DNA of 64,000 bases from NCBI GenBank assembly GCA_033002965.1, contig JAURVB010001786.1:107779-171778 (forward strand), read 5' to 3'. This document shows, one piece after another, positions 11,495 through 23,611 of the stretch. Below the pieces are notes generated by a model. That model searched no databases. It saw only the letters and a list, made by a program, of their open reading frames with translations, and had not been told where the DNA came from. Made by a program: the position numbers and the translations under genes. This DNA comes from Piper betle. Its lineage: Eukaryota > Streptophyta > Magnoliopsida > Piperales > Piperaceae. Within the stretch, counting starts at the first letter, position 1, and the number at the start of each line of letters is the position of its first letter.

Positions 11495-12194
11495 TTTGGC
11501 TTCGTATGTTCTTGTTTGTGTGTACATATTTTAATAAGTTGGAGATGGATTTTATTGATAATTGATTTGTTCTTTGTTCTGGAATTGTAAATTGTGTTTC
11601 TTTGTAATTTACAAATTAGATTTTGATGAATGAGTACATTTGCCACTGCAGTATTGCTCAAAGAAAGTTTGTTTTTAGATTATGAACACTGGGCATTGTT
11701 GTTAATGGCAACATTTAATCTCTTTGGATGTGCAATCCCTCGTTTCCCACAAGATATCTATCTACTCCAACACTAGTTATCTTCTCAAAATGGTGTGCGT
11801 CTTCTCGTGCGCAGAACTGCTTGAAGCAAATCCTGGTAGAACTAAGGTTGCAATTTGTGAAGGTTTCTGATTTGATCAACAGCCTGCTAAATGTGAATGT
11901 AATGAAGCCGGCAAAAGAACCAAACATGACTTCTTTTAATAGCTGAGAAGACTCTGGATCAAGCTTCAACATATCTGGGGATTCTCCATATTGAAATTTA
12001 GTGAATGTTCCAAATGTGGATCGCGTTGGCTGCCACTTTGGATGTATTTTGTGATTTAGTTTTTAATGCAATAGCTTTCATTGAAAGAGAACACAAATGT
12101 CTCTTGAAGATGAATGGTATACAGCCCCCATTTGACATTAACCTCCAAAGTTCTCACCTACCCATCAGAAAAAATCGTGAATCGTGTTGAAATT
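11495..12194 (+). other. BTB gene 3' UTR and spacer
   Basis: T-rich sequence directly after the stop, probably the 3' UTR, then spacer with no recognisable coding. Confidence 0.4.
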
Positions 12195-12773
12195 TAGGGC
12201 TGATAAATGAACTAGTGAATTAAGATCAGCTTGTGTTCAAACTCGACTGGTATAGTTTGAGGTTTGTTAGAACTCAACTCGAGATTAAACGAGTTTTAAA
12301 TATATATACTTGAAATTGATTCGAACATTTTTTATGTTATTCAAGCTCGACTCGAACTCGAATATATTAAACTGTTTAATTTTGACGAATTTGAAATCTA
12401 ACTCGCTTGGGTACTCTCCCAACTGAGCTATCCATGTATTAATGTTACTTTGTTATTTTATTGTAAATAAATAAATATAATTAGTTATAATTAAATTTAG
12501 TCAATAATAATATTTATTTATAATTTTAAATATATTTTAAATAGACAAATAATAATATGTATATTATTATATTATATTATATTGTAGAGTTCGAGTCGAG
12601 CTACGAGTCGATTTTGAGTCAAGTTCAAATTATAACCGACTCGACTCGACCTCGTAGGATTCAAGTTATGAGTCAAGTTCAAGCTCAAGCATTCAAGAAT
12701 TGAGTTTTGAGTTTAGTCCAGCTAAGTCGAATGCCAAATATTCACGAATTGACTTGCTCAATTAACAGTTCCA
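12195..12773. mobile_element. Non-autonomous Mutator-like element B, same family as A
   Basis: The left end is TAGGGCTGATAAATGA; the complement of the right end is TGGAACTGTTAATTGA. The flanks share TTGAAA, consistent with a worn 9-base target duplication. Subterminal CGAGTCGAG/CTCGACTCG repeats match element A. The middle holds, on the minus strand, GATAGCTCAGTTGGGAGAG (12432-12414), a near-perfect tRNA D-arm/A-box. A weak B-box-like stretch follows at 12398-12387 with shortened spacing. There is no transposase. Confidence 0.65.
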
Positions 12774-13870
12774 TTGAAAACTTGAAAGAACCCGTGAAAA
12801 TAAATAATGAATCTTTTCGTAGAGTCAATTTGAGGAAACCACTTCAATATATATCTTTTATTTTAATAAATAATATAACGAGTAATTCTCAAAATCCTTG
12901 AGCTAGTATTACAAGATTCGTGTAGATCATTGTCCTGCGCTTATCCTAATTCGAAGGTGGCAAATAGAAAGTGAGTTGTTTGATTCAAAGAATGTTCAAA
13001 TAATTTAAGCGAGCAAACCAGACCATCTTCCCCCTTGGCAGAAATATCTGTCCACATATGTTCATCATACTCCTATATATACTCTGTATATTTTAAAGGG
13101 GATCTTTCCATCCATATAATTTTCTATTGGTCTGATGAATAAAATTCTTACAAAAAATACCCATGTCCAAGGCTACCTTATCCATCAAATGGGTGCGGTA
13201 TTAGACCAAAATGCAACATGCCAACATGTTAGAATTGTTACATTAAATGGGTGATAGACAACAACAAAAATAGATAATTTTTATACGAAGACGATTTAAT
13301 ACAATAATGTATATGGTTCATTTAAGCTCCTAAAATATACATAGAGCACTCTGTAAGTTTGAAGGATATCATTCTTTACTAGTCAACCTCCACCAATAAG
13401 TCTCTCATGTGAGCTTCACTTAAACATGAAAACCCAAGTACTTGTCTTCTTACATTCTTGAATTTTATGTAGTATGTTTCACCTAAATCACCCATATTCA
13501 TTGTTAATCCTTAAAAACATTCATGATAGGAACGCATTAACGAGAAGGTTTTGACCTCTCATGTTGATATAAATGAAATATTAGAATTAGATTTATTTTC
13601 CGAGAAAAACAACTTCAAAATTGGTAGACCAACCTACAAAATACAAAGCATGATATATCATCATAAATCACAAATCTAAGTATAGTACCATAAGCAATTG
13701 CCTCCTTCATGACCGGACAATCTATCTATTTTTCACCGTCACCTGCTCTGGTGCATAAGGTCCACTCTTCCCAACATGGAAACCAATACCAATACCAATG
13801 GCGGCCATTGCCGATCTCATGTCCTACCTCGAGAGAGTCACGGCCGTCCAAAGGCAAATGCACCCATCAT
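12774..13870. other. AT-rich spacer and promoter region of the PMEI gene
   Basis: No gene recognised. The last part is upstream sequence of the gene starting at 13,969. Confidence 0.4.
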
Positions 13871-13875
13871 CTTCC

Positions 13876-13883
13876 TATATAAA
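13876..13883 (+). promoter_or_regulatory. TATA box of the PMEI-like gene
   Basis: TATATAAA lies 93 bases before the ATG at 13,969. It falls inside the longer open frame that begins at 13,798, which argues that the upstream in-frame ATG is not the true start. Confidence 0.7.
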
Positions 13884-13968
13884 CTCCTACGTACCCAATG
13901 CACGGCCATCCTCACCCAATACAAAGTTACACCAAAAACTCTCCATACTTGCACTCAAACCATCGATC

Positions 13969-14520
13969 ATGGCCGCCTCCATGAACAACAGCGCCAAGCT
14001 CTTCCTCCTCGTCGCCATGGCCGCTCTCCTCTCGGTCTCGACCTCGGCGGGTTGGTTCGGACTGCACGCCGTCGACAGCACCCTCCTCAACAAGGTCTGC
14101 AGCAAGCACACCGACGCCAAGTTCTGCAGAACCGAGCTCGGCAAGGCCTCCTTCTCCGACCTCCCGAGCCTGGCCACCGCCTCCCTCGACCTGACCAAGG
14201 CCCGCGCCGTCAACACGAAGAACATCAAGGCCCTACACGCCAAGGAGAAGAACAATAAGGCGAAGAAGCTGCTGCAGGACTGCCTCTCCCACTACGGCGA
14301 GGCCGCCGCCGCCATCGAGGAGTCGAGGGCGAGCTTCAAGGCCAAGGACTACTGGAAGATGAACAGCGACGCGTCGGCTGCTTCTACCTATGGCGGGACC
14401 TGCGAGGAAGGCTTCGTTGATGCGAAGTTGAAGTCGCCTCTCACCGCTGACAACAAGGCGTTGCAGAATTCGGCTCAGATTGTTGAGATTGTTGCAAACG
14501 TGATTGCTGGGAAGGCCTAA
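13969..14520 (+). CDS. Pectin methylesterase/invertase inhibitor-domain protein
   Basis: A single-exon gene of 183 residues. A hydrophobic signal peptide covers about residues 6-27, so the product is secreted to the cell wall. The PMEI four-helix fold is marked by four cysteines: the pair in VCSKHTDAKFC, one in DCLSHYGEA, and one in TCEEGF. The C-terminal helix ends SAQIVEIVANVIAGKA. Family members bind pectin methylesterases or acid invertases and inhibit them; which target applies cannot be read from sequence. The ATG at 13,969 is chosen because a TATA box lies between it and the earlier in-frame ATG. GC-rich third positions. A broken relative lies 1.3 kb downstream. Confidence 0.88.
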   Translation: MAASMNNSAKLFLLVAMAALLSVSTSAGWFGLHAVDSTLLNKVCSKHTDAKFCRTELGKASFSDLPSLATASLDLTKARAVNTKNIKALHAKEKNNKAKKLLQDCLSHYGEAAAAIEESRASFKAKDYWKMNSDASAASTYGGTCEEGFVDAKLKSPLTADNKALQNSAQIVEIVANVIAGKA

Positions 14521-15788
14521 GCATGTCTGATCATGGGCAACCTTTTGAATAAAGTTTCTGTTTTTCTCTTTTTTGTGATCAGAGTAGGTAGAAGTATGTA
14601 CTGTTTGAGCTCACATGCCTGCTTTGTAAATTTTGAGGAAGACAAGAAGATGTATGCCATGTTAAACTTATATACATTTTTCTTTCTAATAATAAGTTAA
14701 TTTCTTGGAGGAAATGCATTCTTTTCTCTCAAATATATATATTTCTCATTCAAGGCATCGAAATGCTTAGGTTTTTTATATAACATGGTTTCTTTTTTTC
14801 TCGAATTGACATAAGATGGTTTGCATTGCATTGTTGTTTCTTCCAGAATTTAGAACTCATTTTGACTTGTCAAAATCTTATGGTCAAAAGAGTAAGTCAA
14901 CGGGTAAGAAATCATCCAACAAAATCATTATTAAACTTAACCAAATGAATGTTATTTTAAAGTTATAAACCATGTTAGTAATATTTATCAATTTTTGAGT
15001 GACATCAAGTAAATATATTTGTTTTAAATCTCATAATAATATTTTTCTTTCGTTACATTGAAAATAAATATACCTATTCTTATTAATAATAAGGGAATCA
15101 AATTATAATATAATAAATAAAATAAATCTAATTTATTATCATAAAATACAAATTTATCATCAAGAAATCAAATCTTTAATATACATTTTATTTCTGGATT
15201 TATCAATAAAATTAGAATCTCTTTGACATAATTATAAGCCGCATCAACATCTTATCGGGCATATATAATATTCTAACTTACCCGATTGACTTTATCACTC
15301 GTTCACCAGGCTAGCTAACCTTGACTCAAGCTTTTGAACGATTGCATCTCTTATTTAATTCATCTGTAAAATATTTCTTGGAGCGTAGTTTTCATTCTTT
15401 TACCTGAATTATATCACTCGTAGTAATTCTACTTCTAAGCTTAGTTATAAATAATCATCACCAGCTTATAAGCTGTCATGCATGTTTCCCAGTACGTATG
15501 GTGTACGTATTTTTATTGTATACATACATGGCACTAAGTAGGTATCATACAACTAGCTACTTACTAATTAAAGCTTTTCTGTAATGGCTGTATATATTCG
15601 ACGTGCCAGCAAGTTATATGTGTGCCAACAACTGACACGCAGGTTTTTTCTTCTTTTTAAAGAAAAAAACACTAACACTCAGGTTGTTGCTAGGGAGGAA
15701 AAAAGTGTATTCGTATTTCCCCCAGAACAGTTACCCATGGCACATTTTCGATAAAACGAATAGAAATGAGAATGAGAACTAACTAGCA
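14521..15788. other. PMEI gene 3' UTR and AT-rich spacer
   Basis: About 180 bases of likely 3' UTR, then AT-rich sequence without recognisable genes. Confidence 0.4.
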
Positions 15789-15789
15789 T

Positions 15790-16221
15790 CAACCAACTGC
15801 AAGTTTGCACCTACCGGACAGCCTCCAAGCTGTTTGACCGTGGCCTCGATCACATCCGTCACCGGTTCCAACACAGCCAGCCTCACCTCTTTGGGCTACA
15901 GCTCCATCGAACTCAACCAAGCTCGCGTATCCAACACTACCCACAAGCGGAGAGAGACAACAAGTGCAGGACTCGTTTGGAGGATTGTCTTGAGCTTCAC
16001 CATGCATGGTGCGGCGGTGGATGTCATTGACGCTGCTATACGTACGCAGCTGCCTTGGGGAAGAAGGAGATGAATTTGGAGGCGTCAGCGGCTTCCGATG
16101 GAAGGGGTTCTCGGATTCCAAGCTGCGTTCTGATCCTCTTACCGACGAGAACTAGAGCTTGCGGCTGTTGAATCAGATTGTGGAAATAGTAGCCAATATG
16201 TTTGGTGGAAGAATTTCATAA
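15790..16221 (+). pseudogene. Decayed PMEI-like gene
   Basis: Pieces of the inhibitor domain can be read in several plus-strand frames: LTSLGYSSIELNQARV (helix region), LEDCLELHHAW (third-cysteine helix), ALGKKEMNLEASAASD, and a final stretch LLNQIVEIVANMFGGRIS ending at the TAA at 16,219-16,221. The last piece matches the intact gene's C-terminus (QIVEIVAN). Frame changes and an in-frame TAG just before the last helix break it, and no intact signal peptide is visible. Confidence 0.75.
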
Positions 16222-16950
16222 AGGTTTACGCAAGAATTAATGATTCTGTATATTTTGGCTGTGTTAATGATTCTGTATATTTTGGTTGCTTGAGAGAATT
16301 GTGATTAATTTGTTGATGATATCTACTTTCTATTTTAAAGCATAGAAGGTTTTTTGCGCCAATTTAATTTAATAATAAGCTATCTCTAAAAATAATAATA
16401 ATTTTTTTATTAACAACAAAATTAAGATTTTTTAATTACTAACAACAAAATTGAAATTCAAAGCCACAAAATTTATTTTTTAATAAACATTCAGTCTCCA
16501 AAAATAACTGTAACTCTCCCAATTAACAAAAAAAATTAAAATTCAAACAAATATTGAGTCTATTAAATCACAAAATTAATTTTTAACATTTAATATCTTC
16601 CACGTTTATATTAGATTTCAAAATACATGTGATATATATAAAAATATAAAACTAATAACAACGAATTTTTATTTTTCTTAAAAATATTTAATAAAAAAAT
16701 TTTATTTTAATATTTTTTCAATAAGTCAACGCCCGCACTGCCCTAGGCCAGCATTCATATTAAATGATTGAAATTCTATGATTTGATGAACTGAACCTTG
16801 GCCACCATGAGAATCAACACTTGGACTTTGTTAAGTACATAGCTGCGCATGATGGCACTTAACAATTATTGTAGTTCCCAATTCAAGTGATTTTGAATGA
16901 TTTTTTATTACCATATTACCTATTTATCTAAAAATAATATAATATTTCAT
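16222..16950. other. AT-rich spacer
   Basis: Low-complexity A/T-rich sequence with no gene recognised. Confidence 0.4.
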
Positions 16951-19800
16951 AGAGTTTTATGTCATAAAAAATATTTTTTAACATGATCATATAATAAAAG
17001 AATTAAAATGAACCACTAAAAAGAATATTTTTTTATTATAATAATAAAACTGTCATTAAATTGGTGTTGTAATAAAATGAACAATTAAAATAAAAAATAT
17101 ATTTTAATTTATTAACAATATTGGCTAATCAAATCTTTGATCTTGCTGTTCAAGGTCAGGCTGCTATAGGCCATGGGCAGCGATGATGCTATAACCTCAC
17201 AATTTTCCCCTTTTTCTAGTATATTTTCAGGCTTAATTAAAAAAACTTAATTTTCCCGTTACAGCCCATTTATCAAAAAAAGATTTCCCCCTATTTTACA
17301 ATATCATACACATTAACATAAAATAAATATTTTAAACCAAAGAATAACCTAATTCCCAAGGTATCAAAAAACTTTTTGTACTCTGCTCTTAAATATAATA
17401 AGTTTTATTATAATAAGTTTAAAACCTTAGGCGACTTCCAGCAAGTTCTTGAATATTTTTACTGCCTAATTCTTAGAGGTGGAACTCTTTCTCTTGCAAG
17501 TAGGTGCCAAAAAGATTGTCTTTTTTTAAAAAAACTTTAAAATTTTGGGTTTTCTGTCCTAGAGTGTTCTGTCATAAAAAAAGAATATTTTTTAATATAA
17601 TCATATAGTAAGAGAATTGAAACAAACTAATAAACAAGAAGAGTTTTTATAATAACAAAACTGTCATTAAATTTGTGTCATAATAAAACCAACAATTAAA
17701 ATAAAAAAACATTCTTAATTTATTAACGGTATTGGCCAATTAAGTCTACGCTCTAAGCCACTGGTAGCCATGGATCCGATGGCCTCACAGTTTTTCCCTT
17801 TTTATTATAATTATAAGCTAAGTAAAAAAAAAAGATTTTCCCACTACCATTTATTTATTAAAATATATTTCCCCCTCATTCACAATATCATGCGCATTAA
17901 TATAAAATCAATATTTTGAATACGACACCAATGGCTGCCTGCCACTCCCTGCCCTTTGTGTTGTGGTGTTATTTGGTGCATGATTCTGGCTTTGTGGCTT
18001 TGTGTGGTGAGTGTGCCCAATAAACACTTACCTAACACGTTGGTGGGGTCGCTTTCCTTTGCTCTGACTTTAATCGACTGTGGTGAGTTTTGAAGGATTT
18101 TTACAACTTGATTCTTGGAGGTGGAACTCTACGTGCAAGTAAGTTTAGTTTTTTTTAAATATTTTTGGGTTTTTTGTCAATAGAGTTTTCTGTCATAAAA
18201 AATAATATTATGACCATATAATAAGAGAATTGAAATGAACCACTAAAAACTAAGAGTTTTTATTGTAATAAAAAAATTGTCATTAAATTGGTGTCATAAT
18301 AAAATCAACAATAAAAAAATATTCTTAACTTGTTAACAGTTATGTCCTTGATTTGGCCATTCAGGCTGCTTCAGGCCACGGTAACCAGGATTTGATGCCT
18401 CACAATTTTTCCCTTTTTTTAATATATTTTTAAGCTTAATAAAAAAAAATTAGATTTTCCCACTACCATTTATTTATCAAAAAATATTTTCCTCTTTCAC
18501 AACATCATGGGCAATAACATAAAATCAATATTTTATTATAATAACAAAACTGTTATTAAATTGGTGTTATAATAAAATCAACAATTAAAATTTTTAAAAA
18601 ATTCTCAACTTATTAACGGTATTGGCCAATCAAGTCTTTGATTTGATCGTTCAAGGTTAGGCCGTTCCAGGCCATGGACGGGCGAGATCCGATGGCCTTA
18701 CAAATTTTCTCTTTTTTTAATATATTTTTAAGCTTAGTAAAAAAATTAGATTTTCCCACTATTGCCAATTTATCAAAAAATATTTTCCCTCTTTCACAAT
18801 ATCATAGGCATTTACGTAAATTTAATATTTATTATAATAACAAAACTATCATTAAATTGGTGTCATAATAAAATAAATAATTAAAATTAAAAAAATATTC
18901 TTTAACTTATTAACGACATTGGCCAATCAAGTCATTGATCTGGTCATTCAAAGCTGGCTATAAGGTATGGGAGGCCTCACAAATTTTCTCTTTTCTAGTA
19001 TATTTTTAAACTCACTAAAAAAGATTTTCCCACTACATCTATTTATCAAAAAATATTTTCCCCTCTTCACAATATCACTGGCTCAATGTTGTGAACACAT
19101 AGCCCCCATCCCCTCCTTATGCTGCCGCTTGGCATGATTGGGCTTTGTGGTTGTGAGTGTGGCCAATATACACTTGCCTAGCTCATGGTTAGTACTTTCG
19201 ATTCTCCACTCTAACTTTAGGCAATTGTGGCGAGTTGTAGTGGATTTTTGATGCTTAATTCTTTGAAGTGGAACTTGTTGCAAGTAGGCGCAAAAGTTTT
19301 AGTTTTTATTTTATTTTTTTGGATTTTCTTTTTGTGTCATAAAAAGAATATTTTTTAATATGATTATATAATAAGAGAATCAAGATGAACCACTAAAAAA
19401 GAAGAGTTTTTATTATAATAACAAATCTGTCTAATAATAAAATTAATAATTAAAATTAAAAAAATATTCTTAATTTATTAGCATTATTGACCAATTAGAG
19501 CCGTTCAATGTCAAACCGCTCCAACCCACGGGTAACTGGGATCCGATGGCTTTATATTTTTTCCCTTTATATTTTTAAACTTAGAAAAAAAATTAGATTT
19601 TCTCACCACCACTCATTTATAAAAAATATTTTTCCTATTTCCCAATATCACAAGGATTAACATAAGATCAATATTTTGGCCGCAATTTCTACCATCGCAA
19701 TCCCCCTCCGCACCCGCTGCCGCCGCCACTATCATTTGTGACTTAATTCCGAGTTTTGCGGTGACAAATGCGGCCCAATAGGCACTTGCCTAGCATGTGT
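16950..19800 (+). repeat. Array of degenerate promoter/first-exon repeats upstream of the nuclease gene
   Basis: Several diverged copies of a unit of a few hundred bases occur head to tail. Recurring blocks, in order: GTCATAAAAAATATTTTTTA; an ATAATAAGAGAATT stretch; a CATTAAATTGGTGTCATAAT stretch; a ttaacGGTATTGGCCAATCA stretch; a TTTTCCCAC stretch; then, in some copies, a GC-richer exon-like block ending GTGGAACT...TTGCAAGTAGGT. Exon-end blocks with a GT donor lie at 17494-17500, 18133-18139, 19278-19284 and 20003-20009. The last is the inferred first exon of the nuclease gene, so the array looks like repeated copies of that gene's own promoter and first exon. Confidence 0.7.
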
Positions 19801-20533
19801 TGGGAGTTGCTAATCTTTTCCCACCACCATATTAATCAAAAAATATTTTCCCCTCTCTCAAAAATCTTTTCCCCTGTTTCAATATTTTGAACCTAAGACT
19901 ATCCCGACACTGCCGCCATCCCTCTCCGCCGTCCGCCGCCGCAGCTGCCGCCGCCGCCATTTGTGCCCTGATTCCGCGCGTGGTTGGAGGTAGACTCCTC
20001 TGTTGCAAGTAGGTACCAAAAATTTTCGTTTTTTTAAAATTTTTTTGGGTTTGATGTTTCTCTATTTTGTGTGTCTTCTATCTATCTGTCTCTGGGTGAT
20101 TATGGATGGGTTTATTAAGTCAAAATTATGCATTTTTTTAGCTCATTGTTTCCATTATTCATTGTAGGAGCTTGTTTTCGTTTGAAGAATTATGTAATGA
20201 TATATACGTTATGAAGCATGAAGTTGTTTTTATTGTCAGTGTATTCGAGCTCTAATGTCCTTTTTTCCATTTTTTTTCTTTAAGAAAGTTATGCTGTATG
20301 AACTTGATATTTCAGAATTCCAGCTTGCAGATACCGAGATTTTTTTTCACTTGTTGTCATCACTACCGAAAAAATTCACTTCATAGGAACTTATATATCA
20401 GTTGATTATTGCTAGTTGATTAGTTTTAAGAGCCTTTTTTTTTGTGTAATTAGGTATTACTTTTGAAGCATGAAATTTGCATTAACTGTACCAATGTACT
20501 TTTTTCTTTTTTTTTGTTAGAATTTTTTGTTGT

Positions 20534-21511
20534 ATGCACTTGAGAGGGTTAAATGTCTACTTTGGAATTGCAAAGGGTGGAAGTTGCATTGCTTGCATAC
20601 ACCAAGATTCTATTTCTTCTACTGGTTGCCTAAAACTGATACAAGAAAAGAACTCTCTTCAGAGAAAATTCAACCTCAGCTGTCAAAGACATAGTTTCCG
20701 GCCTTTTTGTCACTGCACCGACGTTTCATCTGTTGGTAGCCATTCAATTCTTCAATCTAGTGCTTTTAACCATTGGTTTAAAAACTGGCAAGAATTAAGG
20801 AGGAACAAGCTTACAGCAAGCACTTTTGGTGGGGCGATTGGGTTTTGGCCGCACCGTAGGGTACAGTTGTGGCATGAGAAGGTTGGATTTATGGCTCCAT
20901 TTAGTAAAAATGTTGCACTTTGTTGGAGTAATATTATGGAGGAGGTGGCATTGGAACGATATAAACTAATAACTGGAAACTTCGTATCTTTTCCAGAATT
21001 TCAGCCCTATAACAAGACTAACCCTGAAGAAGACTGGTTAGCAGCATCTCCTGATGGCCTTGTTGAACACATGGCCTATGGGTTGCCTTTTGGTGGGATT
21101 CTTGAAGTAAAGTGCCCTTATTTTGGTGGAGAAGCAAGAAGAAGTCTACCTTGGAAAAGGGTTCCTATTTATTACATGCCACAAGCTCAAGGGTTGATGG
21201 AAATATCAAACAGAAATTGGATGGATTTCTATTGCTGGACTCGCAATGGATCTAGTTTGTTTAGGATTTATAGGGATCAAGAATATTGGAAGCTTGTCAA
21301 GTTGGCATTGTCCGATTTCTGGTGGAAACACGTTCAGCCTGCAAAGCTCCTTTTGCATGAGAATCCTTTTGTTGATAAGGTAGAAGTCGTTGATTTGTAT
21401 GTGCCCAAGTGTAGGCATGAGCTGTATGTAGACATTGTGCGAGCAAGTAAAATTTTGGTGGATAACTCAAAGTTATTAGTGCGTGAGATTCATGGGAAAT
21501 TTCAGGATTGA
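20534..21511 (+). CDS. YqaJ-type PD-(D/E)XK nuclease-like protein, left copy
   Basis: 325 residues in one coding exon. It belongs to the plant restriction-endonuclease-like family (Arabidopsis At1g67660/At1g13810 type) related to the phage YqaJ/lambda exonuclease fold. The family signature is present: LTASTFG (93-99), a Glu in NIMEEVALERY (133-143), SPDG (172-175) with Asp174, EVK (191-193) after a hydrophobic strand, and a Gln in MPQAQG (215-220). These are the expected metal-binding and catalytic positions, so the fold looks active. The native substrate is unknown to me. A leader intron 20009-20520 (CAA|GTAGGT donor, TTGTTAG acceptor) probably precedes the start, placing the first exon in the GC-rich block at 19,920-20,008. 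It differs from the right copy at a single residue (His23 here, Arg there). Confidence 0.85.
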   Translation: MHLRGLNVYFGIAKGGSCIACIHQDSISSTGCLKLIQEKNSLQRKFNLSCQRHSFRPFCHCTDVSSVGSHSILQSSAFNHWFKNWQELRRNKLTASTFGGAIGFWPHRRVQLWHEKVGFMAPFSKNVALCWSNIMEEVALERYKLITGNFVSFPEFQPYNKTNPEEDWLAASPDGLVEHMAYGLPFGGILEVKCPYFGGEARRSLPWKRVPIYYMPQAQGLMEISNRNWMDFYCWTRNGSSLFRIYRDQEYWKLVKLALSDFWWKHVQPAKLLLHENPFVDKVEVVDLYVPKCRHELYVDIVRASKILVDNSKLLVREIHGKFQD

Positions 21512-22639
21512 CGATAAAGGCCTGTTCTGGTTAATAATTCTGGAGAAAACAGAATGATTTCTCATCACCAGATTGCGCTTGAAGGAAATTGAGATTCTTC
21601 TGTGGATTCTTTGTGTCAGATATTGATGATTTTGGAAGTCTACTTTTGGAAATTTCTTTTTGTATGCAGCATTGTTACATGAAACTTCGCGTATAGTTCA
21701 ACTGGTATCTGGGAGTATTTATCTTCCTGCAATTATTTGGCGAAATTTGCATGTACAAAAGGATTCTGTATTTCAGTTACTAGAAAGTGAAAGTGGCCCT
21801 AGTTTTCCAAATTAATTCAGCCGACATTAAATTTATGCTTCTTAAGGTATTGGAGCCACTGAAATATTTCTATGGAGGCTGATCAGGTTTTAATTCAAGT
21901 AAGATGTGAGAACAGAAAAGCGTCCTCTGGATGGGCTTCTTATGCATATTCTTTCGTCATAACTGTGTTCGTTATTTTCTGTTCATTGGTATTTCAAAGC
22001 TAAAAACCGATGCTGCTTTTGGTCTTGAACTAATTGACTTCATTGTGAGAGAGTCTGCAGTCTGTATTTAAGAACATCGCTGTTGCTCTTACTTTGTCTT
22101 ATTTTTTTCTATTAACATGCTAGCCAGTCTGTATTTATGGACATTGTTACTGTTCTGGCATCGTCTTGATTTATCTGTTAACATGTTAGCCTTCAGAGTC
22201 TGCTTTTTAAAGATGATTTGACACAAAATGCCACTTATTGTTTTGTTAGCAGATGTCCATTGTTTGGCAGTGGTGAATGTGTAGCAAGCACTCTCAGGTC
22301 CCCACTTCGGGCTGCCCTTTTTGTTTCTGATCATGCTTGCATTTGCTCTTAAATGACTTACCATCTCATTTTTTTGCCACTCGTGATTGGAAGGTTGCTT
22401 TTACATAACTTGTGATTAACTCCTGCTGTTCCATTTCTTGGTGACAAATTGGGATGGTAAGGCATTTACATTGATGGGTTCGACCCGCAGTACATGGCTA
22501 CATCTCAAACAAACATTTCTTCTCCTTTTTTCTTTTTTTTTTAAATATAAATAAAACATTTGTTTTTGTATTTAATTTTGACAACAAATTACTGCATTTT
22601 GTATTTAAATTTGAAGTTTGTGTTTGTTGTTCCCTTTTA

Positions 22640-23244
22640 ATTCTCAATCTCGGAAATATGCGACCATGGTTAAGGCAATCAAACCAACTCTCATACGAGC
22701 TCCCGGAGGTTCATTCATCAGACCACGAGATTTTGTTCGTTAATAAGTAATAATTTATACAAATGACGATCTTTTTACCAAACCCTTGACGTGTAATTTT
22801 CACAAAAATAGTTATGGGCCTTTAACAACCAGACACACATCCAATTGGGCCCAGCCCATAAAACAAAGCCCAGCTTCTCGGTTTCTCCTTCCCCACGGTC
22901 GCCACCGCCATCGGAGCTTTGCTCGGCCTCGGCACCCAAATCTACTCCAACGCCCTTCGCAAGCTCCCCTTGATGCGCCGTATGCCTTCTTCCCCCGCCG
23001 CCCTTTTTATTTCTGTTTGTTTTTTTGGTGTTGTGGTGATCGGTGTGGATTGTTCTTGTTGAATTGCGAAAATGAGTGGCTTTTTTGGGTGATTTGGGGG
23101 TTGTAGATCCGTGGGAGCACCTGCTGGGGATGGGGCTGGGCGCGATCTTCACCAACCAGTTGGTGAAATGGGACGCGAAGCTGCAGGAGGACCTCGATAA
23201 GATGCTCGAGAAGGCCAATGCTGGTAATGAACGCAGATACTTTG
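22640..23244 (+). pseudogene. Truncated left copy of the small conserved (complex I-like) gene
   Basis: Exon 1 remnant (about 22,893-22,979) and exon 2 (23107-23244) match the living gene at 28,116-30,118. Two deletions near 22,895 (net 64 bp) removed the start codon and first residues. The duplication ends inside intron 2, so exon 3 with the stop codon is absent. The remaining exon 2 still encodes WEHLLGMGLGAIFTNQLVKW. The upstream 22,640-22,890 is its former promoter. It cannot make the normal protein. Confidence 0.85.
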
Positions 23245-23611
23245 GTTAGATTGTTTACACTGTCAATTTCTTGTTCAAAGTTTCGATCTTTTACGACATT
23301 TTGATTGGTATTGCAACATTATGTTTGCGTAATTTATGCCTCGTTTTCTTGTGCTGTTCAGTTGTATGGCCTTGTTTAAGTCTTGATCTGAAACGTATAT
23401 TCTACTACAAGAAGAATTCTTGGATTATTTTCATTTGTTAAACTGTTCTTTTTGCTTGTAATCTAATTTTTTCTATTGATGGATTGAAGTTTGCTATGAT
23501 TTCATGTGATGATTGTCGCATAGATATTGTTGAATCTAATCCTAAAGAATTAGCAGATATTTTATGGTTGTAGAAGCTCTTTTTTGTTGTTTAATATTTT
23601 ACCATGTTACG

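Noticed and set aside
13798..13968. Upstream in-frame start giving a 240-residue PMEI protein
   Set aside because: A TATA box lies at 13,876-13,883, downstream of that ATG, and the signal peptide begins at 13,969.
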